Both the position numbers and the translations under genes were made by a program. Positions 36,487 to 45,784 of a DNA stretch of 64,000 nt are shown piece after piece; position 1 is the stretch's first letter, and each line of letters begins with the position of its first letter. The stretch is taken from NCBI GenBank assembly GCA_002720745.1, contig PBJO01000007.1:84156-148155 (forward strand), read 5' to 3'. Origin of the DNA: Balneola sp. (GTDB lineage Bacteria > Bacteroidota > Rhodothermia > Balneolales > Balneolaceae). A model generated the notes under the pieces. That model was not told where the DNA came from, did not search any database, and was given only the letters and a program-made list of their open reading frames with translations.

Positions 36487-39400
36487 ATGGAAACCAACAA
36501 GCTTTTTAATTCCATTGCTGTATTCTTTTCCATCTTTATCCTTTCTAGTTCACTATTTGCACAAGCTGGCAAAATTAATGGTACAGTAATAGATGCTGAC
36601 GGTGAAGTACTGCCTGGTGTTAATATTCTAATTGATGGAACTTTACAAGGTGCTTCATCTGGTGAAGATGGATTTTTCCAAATTCTTAATGTAAAGCCAG
36701 GTGTATATTCTCTAAGAGCAACCTACATAGGTTTCGCTTCAATCGTTATTGAAAATGTGACTGTTGCTGAAAACCTAACAACAGAAGTTAACTTTACTTT
36801 ACAAGAACAAACTATCGAGGGAGAAGAAATTATTATAATCGCGGAACAACCTGTTGTCAGGCCAGATGTCTCAGCTTCGGTAACATCTATTCAGGCCCAA
36901 GAAATTGCAAGTTTACCTGTCACTGATATTGCATCTGTGATTGGCTTGGGAGCTGGAATAAGGGGCACTAGTGTACGAGGGGGCGCATCCTCTGATACAG
37001 AATTTTCGGTTAATGGTATTTCCCAACGTTCTACCCGGAGTAACACAGCTTCTCCAGAAATATCGTTTACATCACTTAATTCTGTTCAAGTGCAGACGGG
37101 TGGTTTTAATGCAGAATACGGAAATATACAATCCGGCCTTGTTAGTGTTACCACAAAAGAAGGAAATAGAGATAGTTATAATTTAGATGTAATATTTCGG
37201 ATGCTTCCGCCACAGGACAAGCATTTTGGTCCAGACATAAATGATCCAATAGCCAACCCGTTCTTACGGCCTTATCTAGACTCAGATGTGGCTTTCACTG
37301 GAACGGGAGAAAATTTTGAAGAGGGTGCTTGGGATTATTGGACACGTATACAATACCCTCAATTTCGTGGTTGGAATGCAGTTTCTGAGGAATTACTGGC
37401 TGATGATGATCCCACTAATGACTTAACTCCATACGCGGCTCAGCGTTTGTTTCGATTTCAACATCGTAAAGACTTGGGTATTACTGAGCCTGATTATGAA
37501 TTAGATGCAACCATATCAGGACCAATGCCAGGAGTTGGTAAGTCACTTGGTAACTTACGCTTTGCATATTCTACCAGAGCTACACAAAGAATGTACATTG
37601 TCCCACTTAGCCGTGATAGATATGAAATGAATTATCACTTATTGAAACTAACTAGTGATGTTGCTTCCGGTATGAAATTATCGGTAGAAGGTTCATATCG
37701 ATATAGTATTGGGACTAATGCAAGTCGTACTGGAGCCTCTGCGTCTCTGTTTAGTGGTAGTGCCTCAAGTATTGCAGGTGCTGTCACATTGAATGAACGT
37801 TCTCCTGCAATTATGTTTTCAAGCGATTATTTTAATCCTTTAGAGCAACGCCAGTTTGTTGGAGGCGTGCATTTCACTCACAGTTTATCAGATAACTCTT
37901 TTTATGAAGTTCGAGCCATCGTTAATCATGAACGTTTCGATGGCCTAATAGGCCGTTCGCGAAACTTGGACCTGAACTTAGAATTTGCTGATGGACAATT
38001 TACCAATGAAGCCCCATTTGGCTATTACGGTTTTTCGCAGCAGTTCATTGGTTCTGGATTGAACATGGGACTTGGTTTTAGTAATGCACGCGACACCACT
38101 AGAAATACTCTATACAATGTTCGTGCAGACTTTACTTCTCAGATAAACCGTATAAACCTATTAAAGGCTGGTATTGATTTCCAGCTTATTGACAATAAGA
38201 CTAACAATGCCAGAGTAGATCAATTTTTAACTGCATCTAATTTAACTAATAAATGGGACACAAGTCCTTTGCGCTTGTCGGCCTATGTGCAGGATAAATT
38301 AGAGTTTGAGGGTATGATTGCCAATATCGGTCTCCGTATGGACTATGTTCAAGGTCAAAAATGGTATGCATTCAATGATTATGATGCATCTTTAGGTATT
38401 GGTAACGCGGGTATGATTGATACCCTTCAAACTATTACTCCAGACGGAGTATTACGTTTAAGTCCTCGTTTAGGTGTCTCTTTTCCAATAACAGAAATAT
38501 CTAAGTTCTATTTTAATTACGGTCATTTTTATCGTTTACCTTCTCCAGATGATTTGTATTATATCAGGATATATCCTGAATCACAGCAGGTTACTTCTCT
38601 GGCAAACCCTGACAAAGCCTTACCCAAGACAGTGGCCTACGAATTAGGTTACGAGCAGTCTCTATTTGATCAATTTCTGATTAAAATAGCAGGTTTCTAT
38701 CGAGATGTTACAGATCAACCATTAAGTGTACGTTACACCAACAGAGATGCTTCGGTGAATTATAGCCTTAGTCAAGCAAATCGCTACTCTGATGTTAGAG
38801 GTGTAGAACTAACCTTTCGAAAGTCACTAGGCCGTTACCTAAGAGGGTTTGCCAATTATACATATCAAGTGAGTAGAAGTGGGAGATTCGGTTTCGCGCG
38901 AACATACGAAAATCCAGCACAACAACGAGAATACGAGCGTACAACAACCGCTAATGATGTGTTTCCATCGGTACCTCAACCTTATGCCAATGTAAGTATT
39001 GAATTTATAGTACCCGAAGAGTTGGGTCCTAATTTCGCTAGATTTTATCCAGTTGGTGGATGGAATGTTAACTTCGTATACCGTTGGACATCTGGTGCCT
39101 ATGAAAGCTGGACGGGTGGTGGATTCATACCAGGTATCATAAATAATGTGCAATGGAATGATTATTGGAATGTTGACTTACGTTTAAGTAAACATGTTGA
39201 GCTTTTAGATCGAGTTCGAGCTAGTTTATTTGTAGATCTGAATAATGTACTGAACCATCGTTATTTCTCTCCTTACACCCCAGGCTTTGTATTAGCAGGT
39301 GATCGATTGAATTACATGCGTTCTCTACACCTACCTCAAGAAATACTCGATGAAATAGGTTCTGGGTATCCTTCACCACCTATTTCAGGAAACGATAAGC

Positions 39401-39678
39401 CCGGTGATTATCGTGGTTTTGATGTTGAATTTGTCCCCATCGTAAGTGTGGTGAACTTAGAGACCGTTGCTAATCCAAATGAGCGACCACTTTACTGGCA
39501 CTCTGCCACTCAAGATTACTATCAATATGATAAAGTAACTGGTACGTTTAATCCAGCGGATAATGATTATGTGAAAGAGGTATTAGACACAAAAGCGTAT
39601 ATCGATATGCCTAATCAACCATATTTCACATTCTTTAATCCACGTGCCGTTCGGTATGGAATTAGAATAAGCTTTTAA
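36487..39678 (+). CDS. TonB-dependent receptor with carboxypeptidase-like N-terminal domain
   Basis: This large 1063-residue outer-membrane receptor has a signal peptide ending SLFAQ (residue 26), a CarboxypepD_reg-like domain (about 29-115: INGTVIDADGEVLPGVNILI and KPGVYSLRATYIGFA), a plug with ITSLPVTDIASVIG-like and SVRGGASSDTEFSVNG motifs, and a long barrel ending RYGIRISF. An inserted stretch near residues 240-300 is rich in Asp and Pro. No SusD partner follows; instead the next genes encode a T9SS-like secreted protein, a PorV/PorQ-like barrel and a TIG-domain lipoprotein. Ligand unknown. Confidence 0.9.
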   Translation: METNKLFNSIAVFFSIFILSSSLFAQAGKINGTVIDADGEVLPGVNILIDGTLQGASSGEDGFFQILNVKPGVYSLRATYIGFASIVIENVTVAENLTTEVNFTLQEQTIEGEEIIIIAEQPVVRPDVSASVTSIQAQEIASLPVTDIASVIGLGAGIRGTSVRGGASSDTEFSVNGISQRSTRSNTASPEISFTSLNSVQVQTGGFNAEYGNIQSGLVSVTTKEGNRDSYNLDVIFRMLPPQDKHFGPDINDPIANPFLRPYLDSDVAFTGTGENFEEGAWDYWTRIQYPQFRGWNAVSEELLADDDPTNDLTPYAAQRLFRFQHRKDLGITEPDYELDATISGPMPGVGKSLGNLRFAYSTRATQRMYIVPLSRDRYEMNYHLLKLTSDVASGMKLSVEGSYRYSIGTNASRTGASASLFSGSASSIAGAVTLNERSPAIMFSSDYFNPLEQRQFVGGVHFTHSLSDNSFYEVRAIVNHERFDGLIGRSRNLDLNLEFADGQFTNEAPFGYYGFSQQFIGSGLNMGLGFSNARDTTRNTLYNVRADFTSQINRINLLKAGIDFQLIDNKTNNARVDQFLTASNLTNKWDTSPLRLSAYVQDKLEFEGMIANIGLRMDYVQGQKWYAFNDYDASLGIGNAGMIDTLQTITPDGVLRLSPRLGVSFPITEISKFYFNYGHFYRLPSPDDLYYIRIYPESQQVTSLANPDKALPKTVAYELGYEQSLFDQFLIKIAGFYRDVTDQPLSVRYTNRDASVNYSLSQANRYSDVRGVELTFRKSLGRYLRGFANYTYQVSRSGRFGFARTYENPAQQREYERTTTANDVFPSVPQPYANVSIEFIVPEELGPNFARFYPVGGWNVNFVYRWTSGAYESWTGGGFIPGIINNVQWNDYWNVDLRLSKHVELLDRVRASLFVDLNNVLNHRYFSPYTPGFVLAGDRLNYMRSLHLPQEILDEIGSGYPSPPISGNDKPGDYRGFDVEFVPIVSVVNLETVANPNERPLYWHSATQDYYQYDKVTGTFNPADNDYVKEVLDTKAYIDMPNQPYFTFFNPRAVRYGIRISF

Positions 39679-39740
39679 AAAAAGAACTCTAAGCATGCAT
39701 CAGAAAACATACATATTTAGTCTTAATCAATAAAAAGAAT

Positions 39741-41834
39741 ATGAATAATAAGATAGGTTCAAGTCTAGTATCCATTATCGGCGCTGTGCTATTGATGCCG
39801 TTTGCTTTGCAGGCTCAGCAAACAAAATGGATGGAAGTTGGAGCTCTGCAAAACTTTTACGTTGATCTTGGAAATGAAATTGAAATTGCTCGAAACTTAG
39901 GCCAACAGGATGGGTTTCGTTACCCAGCTATATACCCACGTCTAGATATGCAAGCGGCCAAAGGTTTTTGGATGGGAGCAAAAAATGTAATTGATGATGC
40001 AGGTAATCAGTATCCAGTCAGAGTAATTCATGTAGGACCTAGAGTTTCTGGGCAGGGTTATTTTTTCCCAACCGAATTTAAAACAACTGCTAAGTTTCCA
40101 TCACCAGAAGCTAATGTGGAAGGGGCCTTAAGTTTTTTGGAAGATCCTGGTGTAGATGAAGTTGACCCTAGCATTGATCCTGATAAAATCATCAATAATG
40201 TAGTAAACACTGTGTTGGGTATAACAATGCAGCGAAAAATCATTGCTTTTGCAAATGAGTATCATCAAAATTATCACATTTTTGAATATACCTTCACCAA
40301 TACAGGGAATACTGATGCAGATCCAGACATAGAGTTACCTGACAATACCGTAGAAGATTTTATGATATATAATCAACGAAGATGGGCTGTTAATGGACAT
40401 ACACGCTTCACTATTGGTAATCCAACAGGTTGGGGGATTAACACGATGAATGATCGTGTTGGAGATGATGTTGGACCAAATTACGGATTCGATGACATTA
40501 CTGCTAACTATTCTTGGCATGGATATTTCCCTCAGTTTACGCTGTATGATAATGTAGCAGGTCCAATTTGGCAACCAAGTGCGTCGGCTATTTCTAGAGG
40601 AGACCTCGCAGCTTCGGATACTACAGGACGCTTAGCAGCATGGCAATTTGTAGGAACAGTAAGAATTCATGCCGATACCTCTCCAGATAATGAGGCTGAT
40701 GACCCAAATCAACCAGTTACGATGAATCATATTGGGTCAGATGACCCCTTAACATCAGGTAATGATCCATTTAACTTAGCTAAAATGATACAAGAGTACG
40801 ATTTAATGTCTCAAGGCCGTATTCCCAGACATGCCTACATAGTGGAGCCTACTGGACAGGCAGGTTTTGAGGAGCCCTCAGGAGATCCAAGCTTAGGTAC
40901 ATCTGGTGGTTGGTCCTCTGGCATGGGTTTCGGGCCATGGACCCTGGCACCTGGTGACGACATAAAAATAGTAGTTGCAGAAGCTGTAGGTGGTATAGGA
41001 TATGAAAAAGGTATAGAAGTTGGACAAGCCTATAAGAATGCAGATATAGATGCTAAGGAGAAAAATAAAGAGTTCTTTAAAGGTAGAGATGTGCTTTTCG
41101 AAACTTTTCGCCGTGCCAAAGCTGCATACCAAAATGGGTTAGAAATTCCTGCCCCTCCCCGGTCGCCAAGTGTATTTAATGTAAATGGGGGTGGTGATGG
41201 TATTTATATGGATTGGTTATATGATGGAGATGTAGCTAAAATTGATGGGTTTGAGATTTATCGTGCAGGGCAGAGAAGAGACAGCACCTACAGATTGGTA
41301 GGAACTGTTGGGCCCGATGCTCGTGAATATATTGATGATGATTTAAATCCAGCGGGTGGCCCTATTCGAGGTTTAGATTATTATTATTACATACAAGCTG
41401 TTGGTAAAGCTGATGATAATGATGGTTCAGCAATGACTCCGGTAGGTGCACTGCGAAGTAATAGGTATTACACACAGACATATGATCCAGCCAGGCTAAA
41501 ACGTCCACAAGGTGAATCGGAAGAGTCTATTCGTGTTGTGCCTAACCCTTACATTCGAAATGCTTCGGACGCCCTTAGCTTTGAGCAGTCTGGTCAAGAT
41601 CGCATCGCTTTTTTTGACATACCAGGCAAATGTACTATAACCATTTACACAGAATTAGGGGAAAAGGTCAAGACCATAATACATAGTGATGGATCAGGTG
41701 ATGATTATTGGGATTTATTTACAGATGAACGCCAAAAGATAACGAGTGGGGTATATATCGCCGTGATCGAAAACACAGGCAACGATGAACGAACTGGTGA
41801 AAAAACTATTAAAAAATTTGTTGTAATCCTCTAA
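39741..41834 (+). CDS. Secreted protein with C-terminal FlgD-like/sorting domain
   Basis: This 697-residue exported protein starts with a signal peptide (cleavage after LQAQ, about residue 26). The N-terminal 450 residues have no family I can name and contain long extracellular-type Asp/Asn-rich loops. A fibronectin III-like domain spans about 480-560 (MDWLYDGDVAKIDGFEIYRAG). The end (from VVPNPYIRNASDALSF, about 595) resembles the FlgD-Ig/T9SS type A sorting module: a PNPY motif, then ITIYTELGEKVKTI and SGVYIAVIE. It follows the TonB receptor by 62 bases and precedes the PorV/PorQ-like gene by 7, so they likely act together at the cell surface. Confidence 0.7.
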   Translation: MNNKIGSSLVSIIGAVLLMPFALQAQQTKWMEVGALQNFYVDLGNEIEIARNLGQQDGFRYPAIYPRLDMQAAKGFWMGAKNVIDDAGNQYPVRVIHVGPRVSGQGYFFPTEFKTTAKFPSPEANVEGALSFLEDPGVDEVDPSIDPDKIINNVVNTVLGITMQRKIIAFANEYHQNYHIFEYTFTNTGNTDADPDIELPDNTVEDFMIYNQRRWAVNGHTRFTIGNPTGWGINTMNDRVGDDVGPNYGFDDITANYSWHGYFPQFTLYDNVAGPIWQPSASAISRGDLAASDTTGRLAAWQFVGTVRIHADTSPDNEADDPNQPVTMNHIGSDDPLTSGNDPFNLAKMIQEYDLMSQGRIPRHAYIVEPTGQAGFEEPSGDPSLGTSGGWSSGMGFGPWTLAPGDDIKIVVAEAVGGIGYEKGIEVGQAYKNADIDAKEKNKEFFKGRDVLFETFRRAKAAYQNGLEIPAPPRSPSVFNVNGGGDGIYMDWLYDGDVAKIDGFEIYRAGQRRDSTYRLVGTVGPDAREYIDDDLNPAGGPIRGLDYYYYIQAVGKADDNDGSAMTPVGALRSNRYYTQTYDPARLKRPQGESEESIRVVPNPYIRNASDALSFEQSGQDRIAFFDIPGKCTITIYTELGEKVKTIIHSDGSGDDYWDLFTDERQKITSGVYIAVIENTGNDERTGEKTIKKFVVIL

Positions 41835-41841
41835 GCGCATT

Positions 41842-42885
41842 ATGAATATGAATATTAATATGATGTTATCACGATATCTTACGCAAACAAGCAGTCTTGC
41901 TCTTTTGATAGTACTTTTTTGCGCTAATGGAGCAGATGCACAGCAACGTAAAAGAGCGCAAACTACTATGAAATTTCTTTCTACTTCGAACTACGCTAAT
42001 GCCTCGGCAATGGCTAATGCAGTTACAGCTATGGAGGGCGGTGCATGGCATCAATTTTATAATCCATCTGCAATGGCTTGGAGTCCTCAAAAAGTAGATC
42101 TTACGGGATCGGTGAACGAGTGGATAGCAGGAATCAATTATTCTTCTTTAGCGGCTACCATCCAACCACTAGAAGGGCGTTTCGGTATTATAGGATTTAA
42201 CATGGTTAATGTGGATTATGGCGAATTACAGAGGACGATTCGAGCCGATAATGAGCGAGGATATATAGATGTAGGCACATTTAGTCCAACCGCATTCTCT
42301 GCTGGTCTGTCCTATGCTAAAAGTTTATCAAATCAATTTGCAGTTGGTGCAAATGTTAAATTCGTAACCCAAGATCTAGGTGCAGGTATAGTTGGGATAG
42401 ATAATCAAAACGGGTTGATAGAACAGAGCTTTTCTGCTTCTACCACAATAGTAGATTTTGGTGTTTTTTACCGTACTGGATTTGAATCGTTAAATTTTGC
42501 TATGTCAGTTACAAACTTCTCTCGCGATGTTAGCTATGATTCTCGGGATCATGAATTGCCTCTCACTTTTAAAATGGGTCTATCCATGGATATAATTGAT
42601 CTTACAGATTTGAGCCAAGAGCGTCACGCTCTTACAGTAAATGTTGATGCAAACAGACCGCGCGATTACAATGAGCAAATACAAGTTGGTGCGGAGTATG
42701 GATTTAATGATTTATTCTTCTTGCGCGGCGGATATGTTTTTCCTAGCGATGAAGAAGGATACTCTGTTGGCTTTGGAGTGAAAGGATCCCTCAGAAATAA
42801 TCAAATGCTTTTGGTGGATTACTCTTACTCAGATTTTGGGATATTTAGTAATGTTAATCGTTTGACATTTAGAATTGCGATATAA
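41842..42885 (+). CDS. PorV/PorQ family outer-membrane protein
   Basis: This 347-residue protein has a signal peptide (cleavage after ADAQ, about residue 34) and looks like a FadL-type barrel of the PorV/PorQ (formerly UPF0164) family: SNYANASAMANAVTAMEGGA and FYNPSAMAWSPQ are its N-terminal landmarks, and the last strand ends with RLTFRIAI. PorV is a T9SS component that shuttles cargo across the outer membrane; members outside true T9SS loci have unknown roles. It lies 7 bases after the secreted FlgD-like protein gene, matching a common Balneolota/Ignavibacteria arrangement after a TonB receptor. Confidence 0.78.
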   Translation: MNMNINMMLSRYLTQTSSLALLIVLFCANGADAQQRKRAQTTMKFLSTSNYANASAMANAVTAMEGGAWHQFYNPSAMAWSPQKVDLTGSVNEWIAGINYSSLAATIQPLEGRFGIIGFNMVNVDYGELQRTIRADNERGYIDVGTFSPTAFSAGLSYAKSLSNQFAVGANVKFVTQDLGAGIVGIDNQNGLIEQSFSASTTIVDFGVFYRTGFESLNFAMSVTNFSRDVSYDSRDHELPLTFKMGLSMDIIDLTDLSQERHALTVNVDANRPRDYNEQIQVGAEYGFNDLFFLRGGYVFPSDEEGYSVGFGVKGSLRNNQMLLVDYSYSDFGIFSNVNRLTFRIAI

Positions 42886-42929
42886 CCTTAATTGTGAATG
42901 ATAGTAAAAGACATTTAATACAAAAAGCT

Positions 42930-44201
42930 ATGATGCGACCAATATACATTCTAACTTACTTCTTAGTGCTAGGTCTATTCTCTGCCTGCGATGAACAAGC
43001 TACCTCTATTTGGGATCCTAATGCGCAAGCAATCGGATCTGCGCCCACCTTAACAAATATAACTCCAGAAGGTGGATATCTATCAGGAGTAGACGCCATC
43101 ACAATAAATGGAACTGGGTTTTCAACAAATCTTTCTGATAATAAAATTTATTTTTCAAATTCAAGTGAGAAAGGTGTTGCAGGGTTGATTCTTTCTGCAA
43201 GTTCCACACAGATTGAAGTGAGACCACCAAACATTGTTGGTGATACTATATTAGTGAAAGCATTAGTATCAGGATCAGAAACTTTTTCCAACATTTTGAC
43301 CTATAAATTATCTCCTCCAATTGCAGAGGTGTATCCGGGCTTAGTTCCTGGATCTCAAACCCCTGTATCACTAGGGTTAGATAACAATGGAGATCTTTAT
43401 GTGGCCGTTACAGAATCAGGTACACCTTTAGGAATAAATAAAATTGATATAAGTGCTACTGGTGAAGAGGTTAGTAATTTTATATTAGCCAATAACAGAT
43501 TTAAATTTGATGCTATAGATTTTAGTAGTGATAATAAAATGTATATATGTGTGGGAATTAGAGCTGTATTTTTAGGAACTGAGGGTGCAAAAGAAGGCGC
43601 CCACTTTATCATGCCGAACCCATTTTCTTTCTTGAATTTTGATATGGATGATAGTGGATTTATGTGGCTTGTTGGAAACAACACACACTTAGTGCGTCAC
43701 ATACCTCAGTCTAGCCGAGTGAATATTAGTAATATTAATTCTCTTCCTGACAATACCATGATATTCTCATTTGAGAAAGATCTAACTGGGGTTAGCTATT
43801 TCAACTCGGCTCTTTATTTATTGGGCAAAGATGAAACTGGGCCAAAAATATGGAAGGCTAGCCTCAATGATGACTCTGAAGTAATCAGTGTAGATGAATT
43901 TGCTGATTTAGGCTCTGCTTTAGGCGATATTGATCCAAATGATACGTTTTCTGATATCGCAATTGCAGAGGATGGTATGTTATATGTTGCTACTAATAGA
44001 GCCGAGAGTATTTTAGAAATTTCAGCTGATGGGTCAACTATTGGAGCATTATATCCAGGAGTACTTTATCCAAGCGTTACCTCACTAGATTGGGACACAG
44101 GTGAATTTTTATATGCCAATACAATTGAAACAACAGTAGAAGGCAGTATAAACTCTGTGATAAAGATTAATATGCAAAAGAAGAGTGCGCCTGATTTTTA
44201 A
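42930..44201 (+). CDS. IPT/TIG-domain lipoprotein with beta-propeller-like region
   Basis: From ATG 42930 the protein has 423 residues and a lipoprotein signal ending LGLFSAC (Cys20); a longer frame from GTG 42894 is less likely. Residues about 40-130 form an IPT/TIG immunoglobulin-like domain (ITPEGGYLSGVDAITINGTG). The remainder resembles an NHL/SMP-30-type propeller with repeated strands such as LGLDNNGDLYVAV and IAIAEDGMLYVAT. Such proteins bind glycans or proteins at the cell surface. It is the fourth gene after the TonB receptor. Confidence 0.7.
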   Translation: MMRPIYILTYFLVLGLFSACDEQATSIWDPNAQAIGSAPTLTNITPEGGYLSGVDAITINGTGFSTNLSDNKIYFSNSSEKGVAGLILSASSTQIEVRPPNIVGDTILVKALVSGSETFSNILTYKLSPPIAEVYPGLVPGSQTPVSLGLDNNGDLYVAVTESGTPLGINKIDISATGEEVSNFILANNRFKFDAIDFSSDNKMYICVGIRAVFLGTEGAKEGAHFIMPNPFSFLNFDMDDSGFMWLVGNNTHLVRHIPQSSRVNISNINSLPDNTMIFSFEKDLTGVSYFNSALYLLGKDETGPKIWKASLNDDSEVISVDEFADLGSALGDIDPNDTFSDIAIAEDGMLYVATNRAESILEISADGSTIGALYPGVLYPSVTSLDWDTGEFLYANTIETTVEGSINSVIKINMQKKSAPDF

Positions 44202-44301
44202 TTTTTTTGCCCGTCTCAATGATAAGATATTAATAAGTGATTCTAAACCTGAACAACAATTAATAACATAAAGAATGATAAATAGATACAAAGGAGAACA
44301 T

Positions 44302-45702
44302 ATGAAAGTAACAAAACTATATACTCTTATAATTTTAATGTTGGTTCCTGTACTTGCTCATGCACAGTGGGTACATGACGAAACGTTTCAAGCTCATCAA
44401 GACTCATTAATGGATGTCCATGGTGTTGCTGTTGATGGGGAAGGAAAAATATGGATACAGCCTTACTACGGTACAGAAACTATTGTGATGAATCGTGATG
44501 TAGGTGCTGACGGTATTCCGGATACTCTCAGTACTAGAGTAATTTACATATACAATCCTGATGGAACTCAAGCCTCATATTCACCACTTAAAGTAATCAC
44601 ATATGCTGACGGTTCTGCTGATACGCTTGGGCGTGTCTGGTATCCTGACGAAACTGATGCTACAGATGGTGGGAAATATGAAGGTTATTCTGGCCGTGGT
44701 ATAACGGCAGATTCAAATGGTGATATTATCATATCAGCATACAATCGTTTGTATAAAGTTGATCATACAGACGGTTCTGGAATAGCAAAAGTAGACCCAA
44801 GTGCAGGTTGTTCTTTAACCGAGGCTACCACAGATAGTGCTAATAATGTATACGTTGGTTGTGTAGTTGCTTCTGCAGGACCACTCGTAAAATTTGGGCC
44901 TGATTTAACTGGCGAAGAAACATTAGTTACTATTCCGGGTAGTTATTCAAGAGATATGCAAGTATCAGCTGATGGAAATACAATATGGTGGGCTGGTTAT
45001 ACAAATGGTGCAATTCACAGATTTTCTAGAGCTGACGAATTTTCTTCATTTGGAGATGCTGATACCGTTTTAGTCGGTTTGAAATCAGAATCATTTGATA
45101 TTCATCCTGTTACTGGACATATGTGGGTAGGATCTGGATCTATGTATGATGTACCTGGAGCACCTTGGTTACCACAAAGATGGTATTCTTTTGATATTTC
45201 AACTATAGGAACAGATAATGAAACACCTCTTGACAGTATTCATTGGGAATTAACAGAGGGTGATGGACCCTTTGATGATGCCCGTCCAAGAGGAATGGAT
45301 TTTTCTGCTGATGGAATGACCGCCTATGTAGTCTCGTTTGCTACAAGTGGATGGGGTTCTTTACCAACTGGTAAATCAGGTGCACAAAAGTTTAACTCTG
45401 CTGATGGTAATTCTAATGAATTAATTAATAATCTGCCTAAAGGTTTTACTCTTGACCAGAACTATCCGAACCCATTCAATCCGACTACAAATATTAACTA
45501 TAGCCTTCAAAACGCTAGTCATGTTACCTTAAAGGTATTCGATATGACAGGTCGTGAAATTACTACCTTAGTCAACGGAAGAATGAATGCAGGTGCACAT
45601 ACCGTTACGTTTAATGCCAGCAACCTATCTTCCGGTGTATATATTTATGCATTGGAAGCTAATGGGGTACGTTTAACCAACCGTATGACACTTATCAAGT
45701 AA
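44302..45702 (+). CDS. Secreted beta-propeller protein with T9SS sorting domain
   Basis: ATG 44302 is preferred because AAGGAG lies 6 bases upstream and it starts directly at a signal peptide (MKVTKLYTLIILM, cleavage after AHAQ); an ATG at 44275 is possible. The 466-residue product has propeller-like repeats (GVAVDGEGKIWIQP, GITADSNGDIIISA, SADGNTIWWAG) and ends with a type A T9SS C-terminal domain: NYPNPFNPTT, then VTLKVFDMTGREITTLV and SGVYIYALE. It should be exported to the surface or medium. Function unknown. A strong intrinsic terminator follows. Confidence 0.78.
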   Translation: MKVTKLYTLIILMLVPVLAHAQWVHDETFQAHQDSLMDVHGVAVDGEGKIWIQPYYGTETIVMNRDVGADGIPDTLSTRVIYIYNPDGTQASYSPLKVITYADGSADTLGRVWYPDETDATDGGKYEGYSGRGITADSNGDIIISAYNRLYKVDHTDGSGIAKVDPSAGCSLTEATTDSANNVYVGCVVASAGPLVKFGPDLTGEETLVTIPGSYSRDMQVSADGNTIWWAGYTNGAIHRFSRADEFSSFGDADTVLVGLKSESFDIHPVTGHMWVGSGSMYDVPGAPWLPQRWYSFDISTIGTDNETPLDSIHWELTEGDGPFDDARPRGMDFSADGMTAYVVSFATSGWGSLPTGKSGAQKFNSADGNSNELINNLPKGFTLDQNYPNPFNPTTNINYSLQNASHVTLKVFDMTGREITTLVNGRMNAGAHTVTFNASNLSSGVYIYALEANGVRLTNRMTLIK

Positions 45703-45721
45703 TCATTTTTTGATTATCAAG

Positions 45722-45756
45722 AAAGCAGCCCTTTTTATAGGGGCTGCTTTTTTTTT
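45722..45756 (+). terminator. Intrinsic terminator
   Basis: AAAGCAGCCC (45722-45731) pairs perfectly with GGGCTGCTTT (45741-45750) over a 9-base loop, and the T run continues to 45756. It ends the transcription unit that begins with the TonB receptor at 36487, and separates it from the GHL10-type hydrolase gene 28 bases downstream. Confidence 0.9.
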
Positions 45757-45784
45757 CTTTCCATTTACTTAATGTTTTAAGCTT

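Noticed and set aside
36487..41834. SusC/SusD polysaccharide utilisation pair.
   Set aside because: The protein after the receptor lacks SusD features and ends in a sorting-type domain.
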